From the NCBI GenBank assembly GCA_964006375.1, contig OZ023267.1, forward strand, positions 21,759,739-21,823,738: a stretch of 64,000 nucleotides of DNA, written 5' to 3'. The DNA is from Tillus elongatus (lineage: Eukaryota; Arthropoda; Insecta; Coleoptera; Cleridae). Under the pieces are notes generated by a model. The model searched no databases and was not told where the DNA came from. It saw only the letters and a program-made list of their open reading frames with translations. A program made the translations under genes and the position numbers. Shown here piece after piece: positions 41,520-54,172 of the stretch. The number at the start of each line of letters is the position of its first letter. The first letter of the stretch is position 1.

Positions 41520-42690
41520 TCTATATTATTTCTGTTTAGTTCTACCTACCTGATTTTTTTATTATATGCTGGTATTTTTGACCACCCTGTATAATAACAA
41601 TAACATAAATAATTTACAGATACACTGTAAGTTCTATTCCACAATGACAAAACATACAAACTCACATATTGAGTAACTAAAATATTTGTATGCAAAAATC
41701 ATATTTTCAATTTTAATACATGACCACCCTGTATAAAAACTAAACTGGCCATTTTTGGGTCTGGTAACCAAATGATACTAAATACGTACAACTCAGACAA
41801 CATATTGCCATAGAAATAAAACGTGTACCTCTCAAAAACACAGGATGTTACCTAGCGTATGGATTATATTTATGTAACAGTATTTGCTAACAAAAACATA
41901 AATATTTAGTTACATAAAACTAAGAACCATACGCCAAGTATTGGAAATAATCTGGGAAGTCATAAAAGAAGCTGTGCATTATCGTTCCAATGCAATTTAA
42001 ATAAAAGATAATTTTTTAGATTTTTTCTCCAAAACAAAAATATTTTTATTTCTACAGGGGTCGAGTTAGAGCAGCAGTATTTGTATTAAATCGCCGTAAT
42101 CGCATATCTACATCACTGCAAGCAGTAAGTCGGCGAATGCGCTTAATAATATAGTGGTTGCAAAAGATAGGGAACATGTTGGAAAGATGCTCAATAAAAT
42201 ATGAAGTTACCCCAAGCGGTCATTCTGCAAACATCCCGCTATGTATATTTGTGCTGAGATGACATAATCTCAGGCATATTCGATTTAAAGAATAGTCTTG
42301 CTAGAAAGCCTCGCTGGATGCTTTATTCAAACCAAAGTAAAACAAGGGTTGAAATATTTGTCGCAGAGGACACCAGGTCCACGGAGAACCGGCTGAGCTA
42401 ATTTGTTATGCTCTACAAAAATATTTACGTCTTGTTTGTCGCTTACTCGTACATTTCTACCTAGAAAAATGTTGGATTTCGAATTCGAATATTTTAGGTG
42501 ATATTTAGTAATGCGCATTAATTTCTAGCACCACTATAGTCATAGCAATAATTCTGAAAAAGAAAGCCTCTAATAACTCTAAAACTGCATTAATTATCAA
42601 AGAAGCTATGACCGGTGGTGTGGGGCTGACTTTGATAAAGTGGATTGTAATTAGAACAAACCCAGCATCAGTGAATTTTTATTTAAAAAA
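41520..42690. other. About 1.2 kb without a recognised gene
   Basis: GACCACCCTGTATAA occurs twice in direct orientation (41580-41595 and 41723-41738), a mariner-like terminus, so a small solo end or MITE may be present. Otherwise nothing was identified. Confidence 0.45.
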
Positions 42691-43008
42691 TTCTGGACGC
42701 AGCAAGTGCGTTATGGTAGTGAAGTTTCACAAAAATGTTTTTAATAGCAAATATGTGTTTTATTTCAGAAAGCAGGCATCAAATTTGGTTACCAGTATAA
42801 CCTATATAGTAAAAACAATGTGCCATGTTTCACCAAAATAACTTTATTGTTTGAAAACGTACAGAAATTTCCGAAAGTAAACTTAAAATGTAACCGAAAA
42901 AATCCGTTTCCTGGTCAACCTTATAGGTTAATATCAAATTGAGCTTTTCAAATATGAAGCATTTAATCAAAATTCGCTACTATAACGCACTTGCTGCGTC
43001 CAGAATTT
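42691..43008 (-). mobile_element. MITE-like module F, copy 4
   Basis: About 318 bp. The left end TTCTGGACGCAGCAAGTGCG and the right end CGCACTTGCTGCGTCCAGAA are almost perfect inverted repeats. It is the cleanest copy in the window. Confidence 0.75.
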
Positions 43009-44265
<1,257 letters not shown>

Positions 44266-44329
44266 GATAACGATCAGGAAAAAGGAATATCAGCCAAGAC
44301 GTACTACAGAAAGGAAAACTGAACTTATA

Positions 44330-44815
44330 CAGCAAAAAGAAGGCAAGAAAATATTTCGATGTTAAAACTGCGGAGAAAATGGTCATAAAGCATCCGATTG
44401 TCAATCAAAAGCTTTAGGAATAAAATGTTTTAAGTGCAACATGTTTGGGCATAAGGCAAGTGAGTACCAGAAGAGGGAGAGAAGTCCACAAGCTCAACAA
44501 ACAAGGTCAGTAAAAAGAATTAAGAGCAATTTTGAAAATGATGAGTACCATAAAGAAGTCGTCATAGATGGAAAACATGTTTTTTCATTCATTGATTTGG
44601 GCTGAGATGTAGTAACAATAAGAGAGAGTGTAGCAAACGATTTAAGTTTCAAGTATCTACCATCTGATGTCATCCTACGAGGTTTTGGTCAAGGCGAGTG
44701 TACTGTAATGGGACGACGAAATCTGGTTTTACAAGTCGATGATACAGATATTGAGGTTAATGTTCTGACTGTTCCCGACCATGCGTAAGAAGTTGACATG
44801 ATTATTGGGCGTTCT
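44330..44815 (+). pseudogene. Gypsy gag zinc knuckles and protease remnant
   Basis: Two CCHC knuckles are recognisable near 44360-44470. The first (NCGENGHKASDC) has a stop inside its first Cys pair; the second (CFKCNMFGHKASEY) has Tyr for the last Cys. The protease follows near 44570-44800, where the catalytic Asp-Thr/Ser-Gly is changed to Asp-Leu-Gly next to a stop. A later GRSALDQSG block is kept. Clearly non-functional. Confidence 0.65.
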
Positions 44816-45711
44816 GCACTTGATCAGTCCGGAATCAGAATTGTAAAAGAAGAAGGAAGCCTGACAATTGCAAGAATTATGAGAATGTCGGAAGAAACCT
44901 TCGTTATAATGGAGAATCATAGAGATGTAGGTGCCGAAACAAGCCAAAAAGACAAGCAAAACTGGTGCTCGTTGATCAATAATTTTAGTAAAGTGTTTCC
45001 CGAGAATCTGCAAGGACTAAGAAGTACAGACTTAATCGAGATGAAGATGGAGTTGACGAAAAACGAAATCGTGCTGTATAGGCCATATCGAATGACATAC
45101 GGTGACCGTGAAGAGACAAACAAGATCGTCCGTGATCTTCTCGACGCCGGTATTATACGACCTCGGAATACGCAAGTTCATTAGTGCTCATACCGAAGAA
45201 AAACAGAACGAAAAGACTATGCGTGGACTATAGACGATTAGATTCGATAACCCGGAATAAGTATATGCCAATGAATTTAATTGACGAGCAGCTGGATCAG
45301 TTAGCGGGTAGTGTGTATTATACTACGTTAGACTTTATGAGTGGCTATTATCAGATCCCAGTCGCAGAGAACTCGAAGCATCTAACGTCGTTCGTCGTTG
45401 ACAACGCGCAATACGAATTCAACAAAGTTCCGTTTGGGTTGGTGAATGCACCAAGTGTTTTTAACAGACTAATGAGTTTAGTAGTTAAACGAATAGGTCC
45501 CGGAGTCGTTCTTAACTACATGGACTACATGGACGATATATTAATAGCCAGTAAGACTATTGACGAAAATCTGCACAAACTCGAGCGCGTGTTAAAACTC
45601 ATTCAAGAGCTTGGATTGACTTTGAAACTCTCTAAGTGTACATTTTTGTGTAAGAACTTAGACTATCTCGACATTAACGCGAGTGGCGTGAAACCGGGGA
45701 AAATAAGTTGA
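44798..45711 (+). pseudogene. Gypsy reverse transcriptase
   Basis: Two consecutive frames: 44798-45184 ends with DLLDAGIIRPRNTQVH, then a stop, and 45184-45711 begins with the RT proper (LCVDYRRLDSITRNKYMP, LDFMSGYYQIPV for the first Asp, FGLVNAPSVFNRLM). The YMDD box is preceded by a perfect 9-bp duplication (45517-45525 and 45526-45534), so the protein reads YMDYMDD. The frame ends at 45711 and the connection region (45712-46016) is frameshifted. Confidence 0.8.
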
Positions 45712-46016
45712 GTGCTATTAAAGACTTTCCAAGACCGACTATCGTAACAGAAGTGCGGCAGTTCGTAAGACTTTATGGATTTTTTCGAAGATTCATTCAT
45801 GGGTTTTCGTTAATATCATCACCGCGAACGATATTGACAAAGAAGGACCAATAATTTCAATGGAAAAAAGAGCAAGAACAAGCTTTTGCAACACTGAAGA
45901 CGCAACTTTGTGAGTAACCTGTACTGACGTTATACGACCCCAAGAAAGATCACCAGGTTCATAGAGACGCTTCTTCTATCGGTCTAGCTGGTACGCTTCT
46001 ACAAAATGATGAGAAC

Positions 46017-46373
46017 GTGTGGAAACCTGTTGGCTATTTTAGTCGAAAGACAACCGCATTAGAGCGTAATTATCACAGTTTTGAGTTAGAGGCTCTAGCA
46101 GTTGCTGAAACTCTAGAAATATTTCGAGTTTACTTGGTAGGAAAACATTTTACTGTGGTTACAGACTGTAATTCGCTGAAGACTGTGATGACCAAGAAAG
46201 ACATATCCCCGAGATTGGATAGGTGGTTACTTAAGCTTCAAGAGTTTGACTTTGCGATTGAACACAGACCTGGAGAGAAGATGAAGCACATTGACGCCCT
46301 CAGTCGACAACCCGTTGAACCTGAACAAGACACCGAAGAAGCAAGTCTGAAATTATTTACTGCAAGAATATAA
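46017..46373 (+). pseudogene. Gypsy RNase H
   Basis: VGYFSRKTTALERNYHSFEL holds the second catalytic Glu region (ELEALAV), TDCNSLKTVMTKKD the Asp, and HRPGEKMKHIDALSR the C-terminal HxxG...D block. The frame then closes at 46373 with an acidic tail. The first Asp motif lies upstream in a broken frame (HRDASSIGLAG near 45960). Confidence 0.75.
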
Positions 46374-46961
46374 GAGTCTGATTGGTTACTGACGATGCAA
46401 CTTTAAGATACGAAGCTACGAGAAATTGGTTTTCATCCGAGAAATGGTGTTGAAAATCAGTTGGTGTTAGCGTTATCCAACGAAGACGACCTTAGATGCG
46501 AGAACCTAGAACAGTTACGAGACAAAGCGCTGGAAAACATAGGCAAGCAACAAAAACAGAGTAAGAAATAGTATGATGCTCGACATAAGACGCCAAGGAA
46601 GTACCTTCCAGGAGCTTTGGTATTAGTAAGAAGGGACCCCACAGCTACAGGACAATCACGTAAGCTAAACCCAAAGTACAAGGGCCGGTATGATGTGATA
46701 ACAGAGCTGGGACATGATCGATATCTATTTGGTATTATCCCTGGAGCAGAGCGCACTCAGAGAAGTTTTAAGTCGGTGTTTGCGTCGGATGCAATGAAGC
46801 CATGGTGTTCTCTAGATCAACCCGACAGCGAGGATGACGAAATTTCGGAGGAAAACGGAATTTCAGAGGATGACGAAGAGCCTACCAATGGCTACGAGAA
46901 CGCCGTCAGGAGTAGCATGGCCGGGTGTTATATCTACCCGGGAGCGGCCGTGTATGCTGAC
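46374..46961 (+). pseudogene. Gypsy polyprotein C-terminus after integrase loss
   Basis: Directly after RNase H a short stretch (46380-46560) is scrambled and lacks the HHCC finger and DDE core of an integrase, so roughly 300 codons have been deleted. The frame 46617-46964 gives the integrase C-terminal domain (LVRRDPTATGQSRKLNPKYK, YDVITELGHDRYLF) and an acidic tail (DSEDDEISEENG). The tail is cut at 46961 by the hAT-like insertion and continues in frame at 48439-48478 up to a stop. Confidence 0.7.
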
Positions 46962-48430
46962 TAGTGATGGGTTGTTATTTAACAGTCTGTTATATTTTAA
47001 CTGTTGTCGAGCCGCAACAGTAACAACCTGTTATGGATATATACAAATAACAGGTACAGTGGAGGGGATGCTGTTGCGCTTTACACTAGAACTCGGAGTC
47101 GTATCTGTTTCCGTTGTCGTATCTGTTTCTGTGGCACTGCTACGATGGAGCAACTTCTGTTTTCATCCGTAACTGTTATAACAGGATGAATGGACATGAG
47201 ACTGGGAATGGGGTATAGAGCGGACTTTACTTCATAACATATTACTGTTTTCATCCGCAACTGTTATAACAGGATGAATGGACATGAGACTGGGAATGGG
47301 GTATAGAGTATAGAGGGGACTTTACTTCATAACATACTACTTTATACTAGTGTGCTCATAGCTTTGGGAACGTAGGGTCGTCGGTACAATGAAACTCTTA
47401 AATTTTGACAGGTTGTTGATTCACACAAGACACACATATATTTACAATTTATAAACAAACACAAAATATGAAAAATGTAAATAAAAAGGCTGTATATGTA
47501 GCAAGTGAAAATTATTAAAAATGAACTATATCACTGTAAAAATAAAATCAGGTCACCGCATATATAAAAAAATAATCACATAGTCGTTGACGTAAACTCA
47601 GTCTTCATTAGATAACTCGATATGCTGATGGCATTTTTGTTTTAAGAAAAACTGATATGTATACAAACGTACAGTTATGCTTTAACGTGAGTCCTTAGGT
47701 ATTATATTATATTAGGTAGTTTTTTGCTCATTCTTCTTTGCCTTATGTAACTAATAAGTCAATATTCCTTTTTACTTTTCACTTTGTAAATCTAAGAAAT
47801 AGGTCCGATTTTAAACATCTTTTTTTTATTACTACTGCAAAATAAAAAATCGCTGAAACTTAAAAAATCTCAGAAACAGTACCAATTTTAATGAAATTAT
47901 AAAAATATTCCCTGTACCCGGTATAGTTGAAACCAGACACACTTCGCCCTATAGGTAGAGAGAAAAAAATTAGTATTAGTTTTAAAAAAAAAATATTTAT
48001 TTTATCTTTTGCTTACAATAATTCATTTATTTCATATAGCTCTCATTTTCAAGGAAAAGATGGCTATAGAGGTTTTCAAGCTCAATGCTTAACTAATACT
48101 TAATTAGTTAAGAAAATTCGAAAGAAATTCTGCATTGTTGAATTTTTTACCAAATTATTATTAGTGATGAATACCCAAAAAAACCTCCATCATTTTTTTA
48201 ATAAAAAATTTATTAATTGTTTTAAACATAATACAAGAATATTTTTTATTTTAAACATTACCCAACTACACCACCGGACGGGTTCAGCTACTGTTACTAC
48301 GTCTACGTGGAATTCTTAATAATTCATAGTTCATACTGTTATTTTCAACCTGTTATATTTAACTGTTATTTCTAAATAACAGTAACAGGTGAGACCTGTT
48401 AAAGCAATATAACAGTTTTTCCCATCACTA
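46962..48430. mobile_element. Non-autonomous hAT-like element
   Basis: Terminal repeats TAGTGATGGG and CCCATCACTA, preceded by ATGCTGAC (46954-46961) and followed by ATGGTGAC (48431-48438), an 8-bp target duplication with one difference. Subterminal repeats of TAACAG/CTGTTA motifs are dense at both ends (AACAGTCTGTTATATTTTAA; AACCTGTTATATTTAACTG). An 8-bp duplication, TAGTG/CAGTG-type ends and subterminal repeats fit hAT. The 1.47-kb interior has no transposase frame; it includes a direct duplication of about 98 bp (47157-47254 and 47255-47345). Confidence 0.8.
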
Positions 48431-48733
48431 ATGGTGACGCGGTACGTCCACAGGTTGGTAGTGCGGAGAGCGCCGATCCTAGAGAGGGCGAGTAGTGAAC
48501 AGAAGTAGTAAGGACGCTAGAGTAGGCGTCGAAGTAGGAAAGACGGACGACGATTTTAAGACGAAGAAGTAGACCAATTAAGACGTGAGAGTAGACAATA
48601 AAAGTGTAGTTACATGTGTGACTAATTAGCTATACCCCAGAACATATATTTTAGTTTTACCTTAAGTATTAGGCTACCATTAAGTTTTGTAAATATATAC
48701 GTTCCTTAAAGTGATAAAATCAAAGAAGTGCAT

Positions 48734-48738
<5 letters not shown>

Positions 48739-48801
<63 letters not shown>
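48739..48801. repeat. (TA)n tract 19
   Basis: At the right end of the gypsy remnant. 48802-49448 holds no recognised feature. Confidence 0.95.
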
Positions 48802-48804
<3 letters not shown>

Positions 48805-49445
48805 TTTGATTCTTAGTTTTTCCAGTCTTTCTGCCTATTACAGGCTTCTAACATTCTGTGTTTCTATATTAAACGAGTTATTGATTTCTTTGACAGCTTT
48901 GACTGTTCGTACATATGTTTAACTAGAACAATAATATGGTAAAGCACTTTTATATAAAACGAATCCGCTTATCAATGTTGTAACCAATTCTTCATTTAGT
49001 GACCTCAAACTCTTTAATTTCGTGGTGAATCGCTCAATATATTGAATGGAGATTTGTTACAATTCAATTCATTAATCAATCAAAATGTGATTTAAAAATA
49101 TATGAATTCGTGCAGATAAAGGGAAATTGTCGGGGTGGCCTGATAAAAAACGAGTTTGCCAAATGTTATTGACATGAATCGGCAATGTATCATAAACACC
49201 AAAGACCTGAAAATAGTTATATATAGCGCCTGACACATTGTCATATGTGATTAATTGATGGCTGCTTTAAGTTACACTCCACTTTATATTTGGTTTATTT
49301 GCACACAAAAAAAAACATTAAATGATATTTTACAAAAAAGTTGCTAACACCTATTTTACATTTTTAAATACACAACACTAGTAAGTAGCTAACAAAAGAG
49401 ATGGTAAACGTCTTAGACGGAAAGAATTTTTTCTGACTACACAAA

Positions 49446-49448
<3 letters not shown>

Positions 49449-49520
<72 letters not shown>
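49449..49520. repeat. (TA)n tract 20
   Basis: The left border of the hammerhead tandem array. Confidence 0.95.
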
Positions 49521-49521
<1 letters not shown>

Positions 49522-49548
49522 GTTTAAGGGCAAAGCCGCAAGGAGACA

Positions 49549-49593
49549 ACCGCAAACAAGTGTTTCAGGCTTATTAGCCATCATCAGTACGGT
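49549..49593 (-). ncRNA. Hammerhead ribozyme, RZ-1 unit 1
   Basis: Minus strand: stem I ACCGTA (49593-49588) with TGCGGT (49554-49549), five Watson-Crick pairs and one U-G. The core is CTGATGA (49587-49581) and GAAA; stem II is GGCT/AGCC with loop AATA, flanked by a U-U mismatch. Stem III is AC/GT with loop ACTT, followed by U as the cleavage-site base (49555). All conserved core bases are present. Confidence 0.8.
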
Positions 49594-49854
49594 ATAGCCA
49601 AGTGAAGATGGGAACACTCTGGATGAAGATGCAAAGATACACGGAGTCACAAGAGGCAACCAGTGCACAATTGCAGCAACATTTGGAAGACCCTCAATCC
49701 GAGGGAAACAACCAAAATAGCTACGGAGGCAAAGAAATCACCTTCGCAAAGATCCGGAGCCCAAGGAAGTTATATTAACTATAACAGGATTGATAACACG
49801 GCATTTCTGTACTATACAAGGAGAAAGGTTTAAGGGCAAAGCTGCAAGGAAACA

Positions 49855-49899
49855 AACGCAAACACGCGTTTCAGGCTTATTAGCCATCATCAGTACGGT
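49855..49899 (-). ncRNA. Hammerhead ribozyme, RZ-1 unit 2
   Basis: Same fold as unit 1. Stem III has loop GCGT, and one stem I pair is lost (G to T at the fifth position of the 3' strand). The core is intact. Confidence 0.75.
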
Positions 49900-50160
49900 A
49901 TAGCCAGGTGAAGATGGGAACACTCTGGATGAAGATGCAAAGATACACGGAGTCACAACAGGCAACCAGTGCACAATTGCAGCAACATTTGGAAGACCCT
50001 CAATCCGAGGGAAACAACCAAAATAGCTACGGAGGCAAAGAAATCACCTTCGTAAAGATCCGGAGCCCAAGGAAGTTATATTAACTATAACAGGATTGAT
50101 AACACGGCATTTCTGTAATATACAAGGAGAAAGGTTTAAGGGCAAAGCTGCAAGGAGACA

Positions 50161-50205
50161 ACCGCAAACACGCGTTTCAGGCTTATTAGCCATCATCAGT
50201 ACGGT
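50161..50205 (-). ncRNA. Hammerhead ribozyme, RZ-1 unit 3
   Basis: Same fold; stem I ACCGTA/TGCGGT is fully paired and stem III has loop GCGT. Core intact. This is the best-formed of the three. Confidence 0.8.
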
Positions 50206-50417
50206 ATAGCCAGGTGAAGATGGGAACACTCTGGATGAAGATGCAAAGATACACGGAGTCACAACAGGCAACCAGTGCACAATTGCAGCAACATTTGGAA
50301 AACCATCAATCCGAGGGAAACAACCAAAATAGTTACGGAGGCAAAGAAATCACATGCGTGAAGATCCGGAGCCCAAGGAAGTCATATTAACTGCCGTGTT
50401 ATCAATCCTGTTACAGG

Positions 50418-50602
<185 letters not shown>

Positions 50603-50736
50603 ATTACAATATATTGGAAATACACGGTAAGACAGAATGACGTATCTATTTTTGAATTGCATTTAGTTGATAATATAATAAAATCTAAGTTCAAAACCAA
50701 GTCGCCATGCGTTCTCGATAAATGGAAATTTATGAC

Positions 50737-51310
50737 ACTTGCCACATCAACTGCAGAAGCGGCTGCTAAGAATTTAGGTTTCCTCTTCCGGGCTCAGAAA
50801 TACTTTTCGCCAGCTAATCTCTATACCTTATGTACTTCACAAATAAGGCCAAACCTCGAATACTGCTCCCACATCTGGAGTGCCGCTGCCGCTTCTACAC
50901 CCACTATCCTGGACTCTGTTCAGAAGAGAGCTATATGTCTCATCGGTGACCATACCTTCACCCAAAGGCTGCCATCCCTTGCCCACTGACGTCCGTTAGT
51001 GACCTCTCTCTCTTTTATAGATATCTGCACGGGCACTGCTCAGAGGAACTTTCTTCCATAGTTTCTTCACTTGCTGCCGTCAACAGATCTACCAGGGGAA
51101 CATAGCGAATGCACCCTTTTACTGTCTGGGTCACCAGACATAGAACATCTTGTTATGCCCGCTCGTTTGTCCCGAGGACTTCCAAGTTGTGGAACTTCGT
51201 GCCGGCACATGTTTTTCCTTCTCCCCCGAACCTCCAAACCTTCAAGTCCAGGATTAACAAGTTGCCTCTTTCCTCCTTGTAGTGTGTTGTTGAAATAAAA
51301 AATTAAATAA
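50737..51310 (+). pseudogene. LINE-A 3' fragment
   Basis: Matches the minus-strand 3' part of LINE-A at 10310-9790. It reads [36 protein letters not shown] and [12 protein letters not shown], then shifts frame near 50988 and continues to an end with AAATAAAAAATTAAATAAA. 5'-truncated, with frameshifts. 51311-51540 holds nothing recognised. Confidence 0.8.
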
Positions 51311-51540
51311 AAAATAATGGAATAAGCGTCGGGCTTCGCCTGACAAAATGAGCTATCTGAGCATACGATAAATTAGTTATAATGAACGTTTTATAAGTTC
51401 TAAACTAAAATTCTGCTTTAGTACAGCAAATAATGTCTATTTCAAATGGATTTTTGAAAACGTTTAATCAAATTAACACCTCAATCAGAAATATAGGACT
51501 TTTCTAAAGTCATATCACTTATATTTTCCATGTATCATAT

Positions 51541-51889
51541 TTAGAACCTTTGTAGAAACTTATAAGTTTTGATGTTTTAAATAGTCACTTTGACATTTTC
51601 AGAAGGAAACCTTTATAATTTTCAAATGCTTATAACTCTTTTTCTTTTGACCTAAAGATCTAAATTTTGGTACATAGTTTACGTCTTACAGTGTTAACCG
51701 ACAAACCAAATTTGGTTGCCCCAGATTTGTTATTTGCGGACATATAAAAATTTTCCGAAAGAAAACATTAATATTTTCCGGAAAAAACTAGGTTGATTTT
51801 CCTGGCTAACGAACTTGTTCAAGCGATTTGCAATAGGAAGGTACCCACCAAATTTGATCATAATCAGCCTATTATTCTTTGAGTTATCG

Positions 51890-51890
<1 letters not shown>
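51541..51890 (-). repeat. Composite repeat, module C-B (reversed)
   Basis: Landmarks: GTCACTTTGACATTTTC, AATTTGGTTGCCCCAGATTT, TTCCTGGCTAACGAACTTG and TTTGAGTTATCG, leading into TA tract 22. Confidence 0.7.

Positions 51891-51974
<84 letters not shown>
51891..51974. repeat. (TA)n tract 22
   Basis: Between reversed modules B and A, as in the canonical order. Confidence 0.95.
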
Positions 51975-51978
<4 letters not shown>

Positions 51979-52110
51979 CCGACCCAGGATATGTGTTCTA
52001 GGGTGCCTAATTAGCGCCCATTTAAAGAATTTTATTTCAAAATACAAAAGTTGTAATCTCCTCATTAGTGAATTTTTTAAAGAAAATTCACTAAAAATTA
52101 CAATTTGTAA
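51975..52110 (-). repeat. Composite repeat, module A (reversed)
   Basis: GACCCAGGATATGTGTTCTAGG, then CTCCTCATTAGTGAATTTTTT and AGAAAATTCACTAAAA. Confidence 0.7.
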
Positions 52111-52234
52111 GGCACATAAAGATGTTTTAATTACTCACATATAAAGCAAGTTTTGAAAATTGAATTTGTAAAAATTAAACAAGTACGAACATTTACAAAA
52201 TTTTGATGCTAAAGTTTCACTAAAGTTGACTTGA

Positions 52235-53735
52235 CTAATATCTTATTAGTGAATTTTCTTAAAAAAAAATTCACTAATGGGGAGGTCCCGACTTTTGAAT
52301 TTTGAATTTTTTTTTGCAAATGTCACACCTATAACTAAATAAATAATGGACCGATTTTGATAAAACTTGGTGAGTACCTTCCTTTTGCAAGTGGCTTGCT
52401 AGCCAGAAAATTCTGCCTAGGTTTTCCCGGAAAAATTTGTGTTTTCTTTCGAAAAAAATCGAAAAAAAATTATATCTCCGGAATTAACAGAGTAAGGGCA
52501 ACCGAATTTCATACGAGAGTTTATATCATTATAGGTAAGTTACCCACCAAAATTTAGCTCTGTACGTTGAAGGACAAAAAAGTTACAGGCATTTAAAGAC
52601 ATTTAAATTTAGCTTTTCCTCAAAACGTCAAATATCGCGATTTTAAACGTCAAAATTGGTAATATTTAGGCAGTGAACCTGAAAGTAATATGAGCTATGG
52701 AAGGAAAATGTCTCAAGAATAATGTTTTACAAAGCCTGAAGTCTTAGTTTCAATCATCATTATCCTTCATTTTACTAAAATATTTCCAGAAAATTCATTT
52801 CATATAGACCCTTTTTCTGATGCTTTGGCAGTAGTGTTGGCTATAGAGTTTATCGGTTACTGGTATATCATTTTTGTCGTATTTTCGTAAAAAAATCTTT
52901 AAAGTTCAATATATCCGTTATTATGCAAGATACGAAAAAAAGTTGTATACATTAATTATAGGGTGCCTTGAGCTACGTCTTAAAAAATATTTCTACAATT
53001 ACAAGTCTTAGTTTCAATCATCATTGTCCTTCATTTTACTAAAATATTTCCAGAAAATTCATTTCAAATAGACCCTTTCTTTGATGCTTTGGCAGTAGTG
53101 TTGGCTATATAGTTTATCGGTTAATGGTATATCATTTTTGTCGAATTTTCGTAAAAAAGCTCAAATCAGTCATTATGCAAGATACGAAAAAAAAATTGTA
53201 TACATTAATTATAGGGTGTCTTGAGCTACGTCTTAAAAAATATTTCTACAATTACAGGCTGGCCCATAAGTCATTGGTGAATCAAATTTTCTTTTTTTCT
53301 TTCTTTTTAGACAAAAAAGTTACCGGCAGCTAAACCAACAAATTTTAAAGTTATCCTTAAACGTTAAACTCGCAATTTAAAACGTTAAATTCGCAATTTA
53401 AAATGTCAAAGTTGGCAATGTTTAGGCAAAGAACGTGAAACAAATACGCATTGTGAAAAGGAAATGTTGCAAGAAGAGTGTTCTGCGGACACTTAAGTTT
53501 CAGATTCAACCGTCGTTGTCCTTTATTTTACTAAAATATTTACAGAAAATTCATTTCAAATAGACCCTTTCTCTGATGCTTTGGCTGTCGGTTTAGTTAA
53601 GTTGATGCTTTCGCTGTAGGTTTAGTGAAGCTTATGGTTTAACGGTCTATAATTTTTAGCGAATTTTCGCAGAAGAAATTCGTTACTGCATTTTAGCATT
53701 TTTTATCGAAATATGATGCATGTTTGTAAGAAAAA
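52235..53735 (+). repeat. Composite repeat copy 8 (A-B-C-D-E, no TA tract)
   Basis: Module A (52245-52318) is truncated and passes straight to module B (TGTCACACCTATAACTAAAT at 52321) with no TA tract, so here the tract and half of A were lost or never present. The stretch from AGTCTTAGTTTCAATCATCATT to TTATAGGGTG is repeated (52738-52970 and 53004-53220). Modules D/E run to 53735. Confidence 0.7.
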
Positions 53736-54172
53736 ATCTGGACGCAGTAAGTGCGTTGTGGTAGCAAATTTTAATTAAATCCTCCAAATTTCAATATGTT
53801 ATTAACGTAAGTTTTGTTGGTTAGGAAACCAACATTTAACTTTATTTTCGGAAAATTTTTGTATGAACGCAGCAAGGGCGTTTTGGTTACGAATTTTCAT
53901 TAAACGTTTCAAATTTTAATAACTCAATTTGCTATTAACCTAAGGTTCATTGGCTAGGAGACCAGTTTTCTCAGAAACATTTAAAGTTTATTTTCGGAAA
54001 AATTTGGACATTTTCAAATAATTATTTTGATAAAATATGGTACATTGTTCCTACTATATAGGTTATACCGGTAACCAAATTGATGCCTGCTCGCATTAGA
54101 GCAATATATTTGTAATTAAAAACATTTTTATGAAAATTCACTTCCATAATGCACTTGCTGCGCCCAGAGTTT
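53736..54172 (+). mobile_element. MITE-like module F, copy 5 (partly duplicated)
   Basis: The left end CTGGACGCAGTAAGTGCG is followed after about 135 bp by a second left end (GAACGCAGCAAGGGCG at 53874), then a full interior and the right end GCACTTGCTGCGCCCAGAG. It supplies the uninterrupted version of the site occupied by the foldback at 37972-38807. 54180-54960 holds no recognised feature. Confidence 0.7.

Larger units (their letters stand above)
44266..48720 (+). mobile_element. Gypsy-type LTR retrotransposon, decayed
   Basis: Gag zinc knuckles, protease, RT, RNase H and the polyprotein C-terminus occur in gypsy order, interrupted by a hAT-like insertion at 46962-48430. The 5' LTR and most of gag are cut off by the mariner end at 44265. 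Most of the integrase is missing. After the end of the coding region (about 48478) the sequence to 48720 may be part of a 3' LTR, but with no second LTR this cannot be confirmed. Confidence 0.75.
49521..50417 (-). mobile_element. Retrozyme-like array, 306-bp hammerhead repeat (RZ-1)
   Basis: Three head-to-tail copies with an exact period of 306 bp (for example GGCTTATTAGCCATCATCAG at 49568, 49874 and 50180), differing by a few substitutions. Each copy has one hammerhead on the minus strand. No protein is encoded: the almost identical 78-codon frames on the minus strand (49738-49974 and 50044-50280) are simply the repeat. The right end carries an inverted piece (GCCGTGTTATCAATCCTGTT against AACAGGATTGATAACACGGC inside the units) before TA tract 21. 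Tandem copies of a unit of about 300 nt, each with a type I hammerhead, match metazoan retrozymes. A tandem PLE flanking repeat is the alternative. Confidence 0.75.

Noticed and set aside
47004..47189. Open frames inside the hAT-like element as a transposase
   Set aside because: Too short, no BED finger, RNase H fold motif or dimerisation region; they overlap the duplicated block.
49738..50280. Two almost identical 78-codon minus-strand frames (starting MHWLP)
   Set aside because: They are the same part of the 306-bp tandem repeat read twice; the unit is better explained by its ribozyme, and no protein motif is present.
49521..50417. Possible CRISPR-like array
   Set aside because: The period is 306 bp with no repeat-spacer alternation, and the DNA is eukaryotic.
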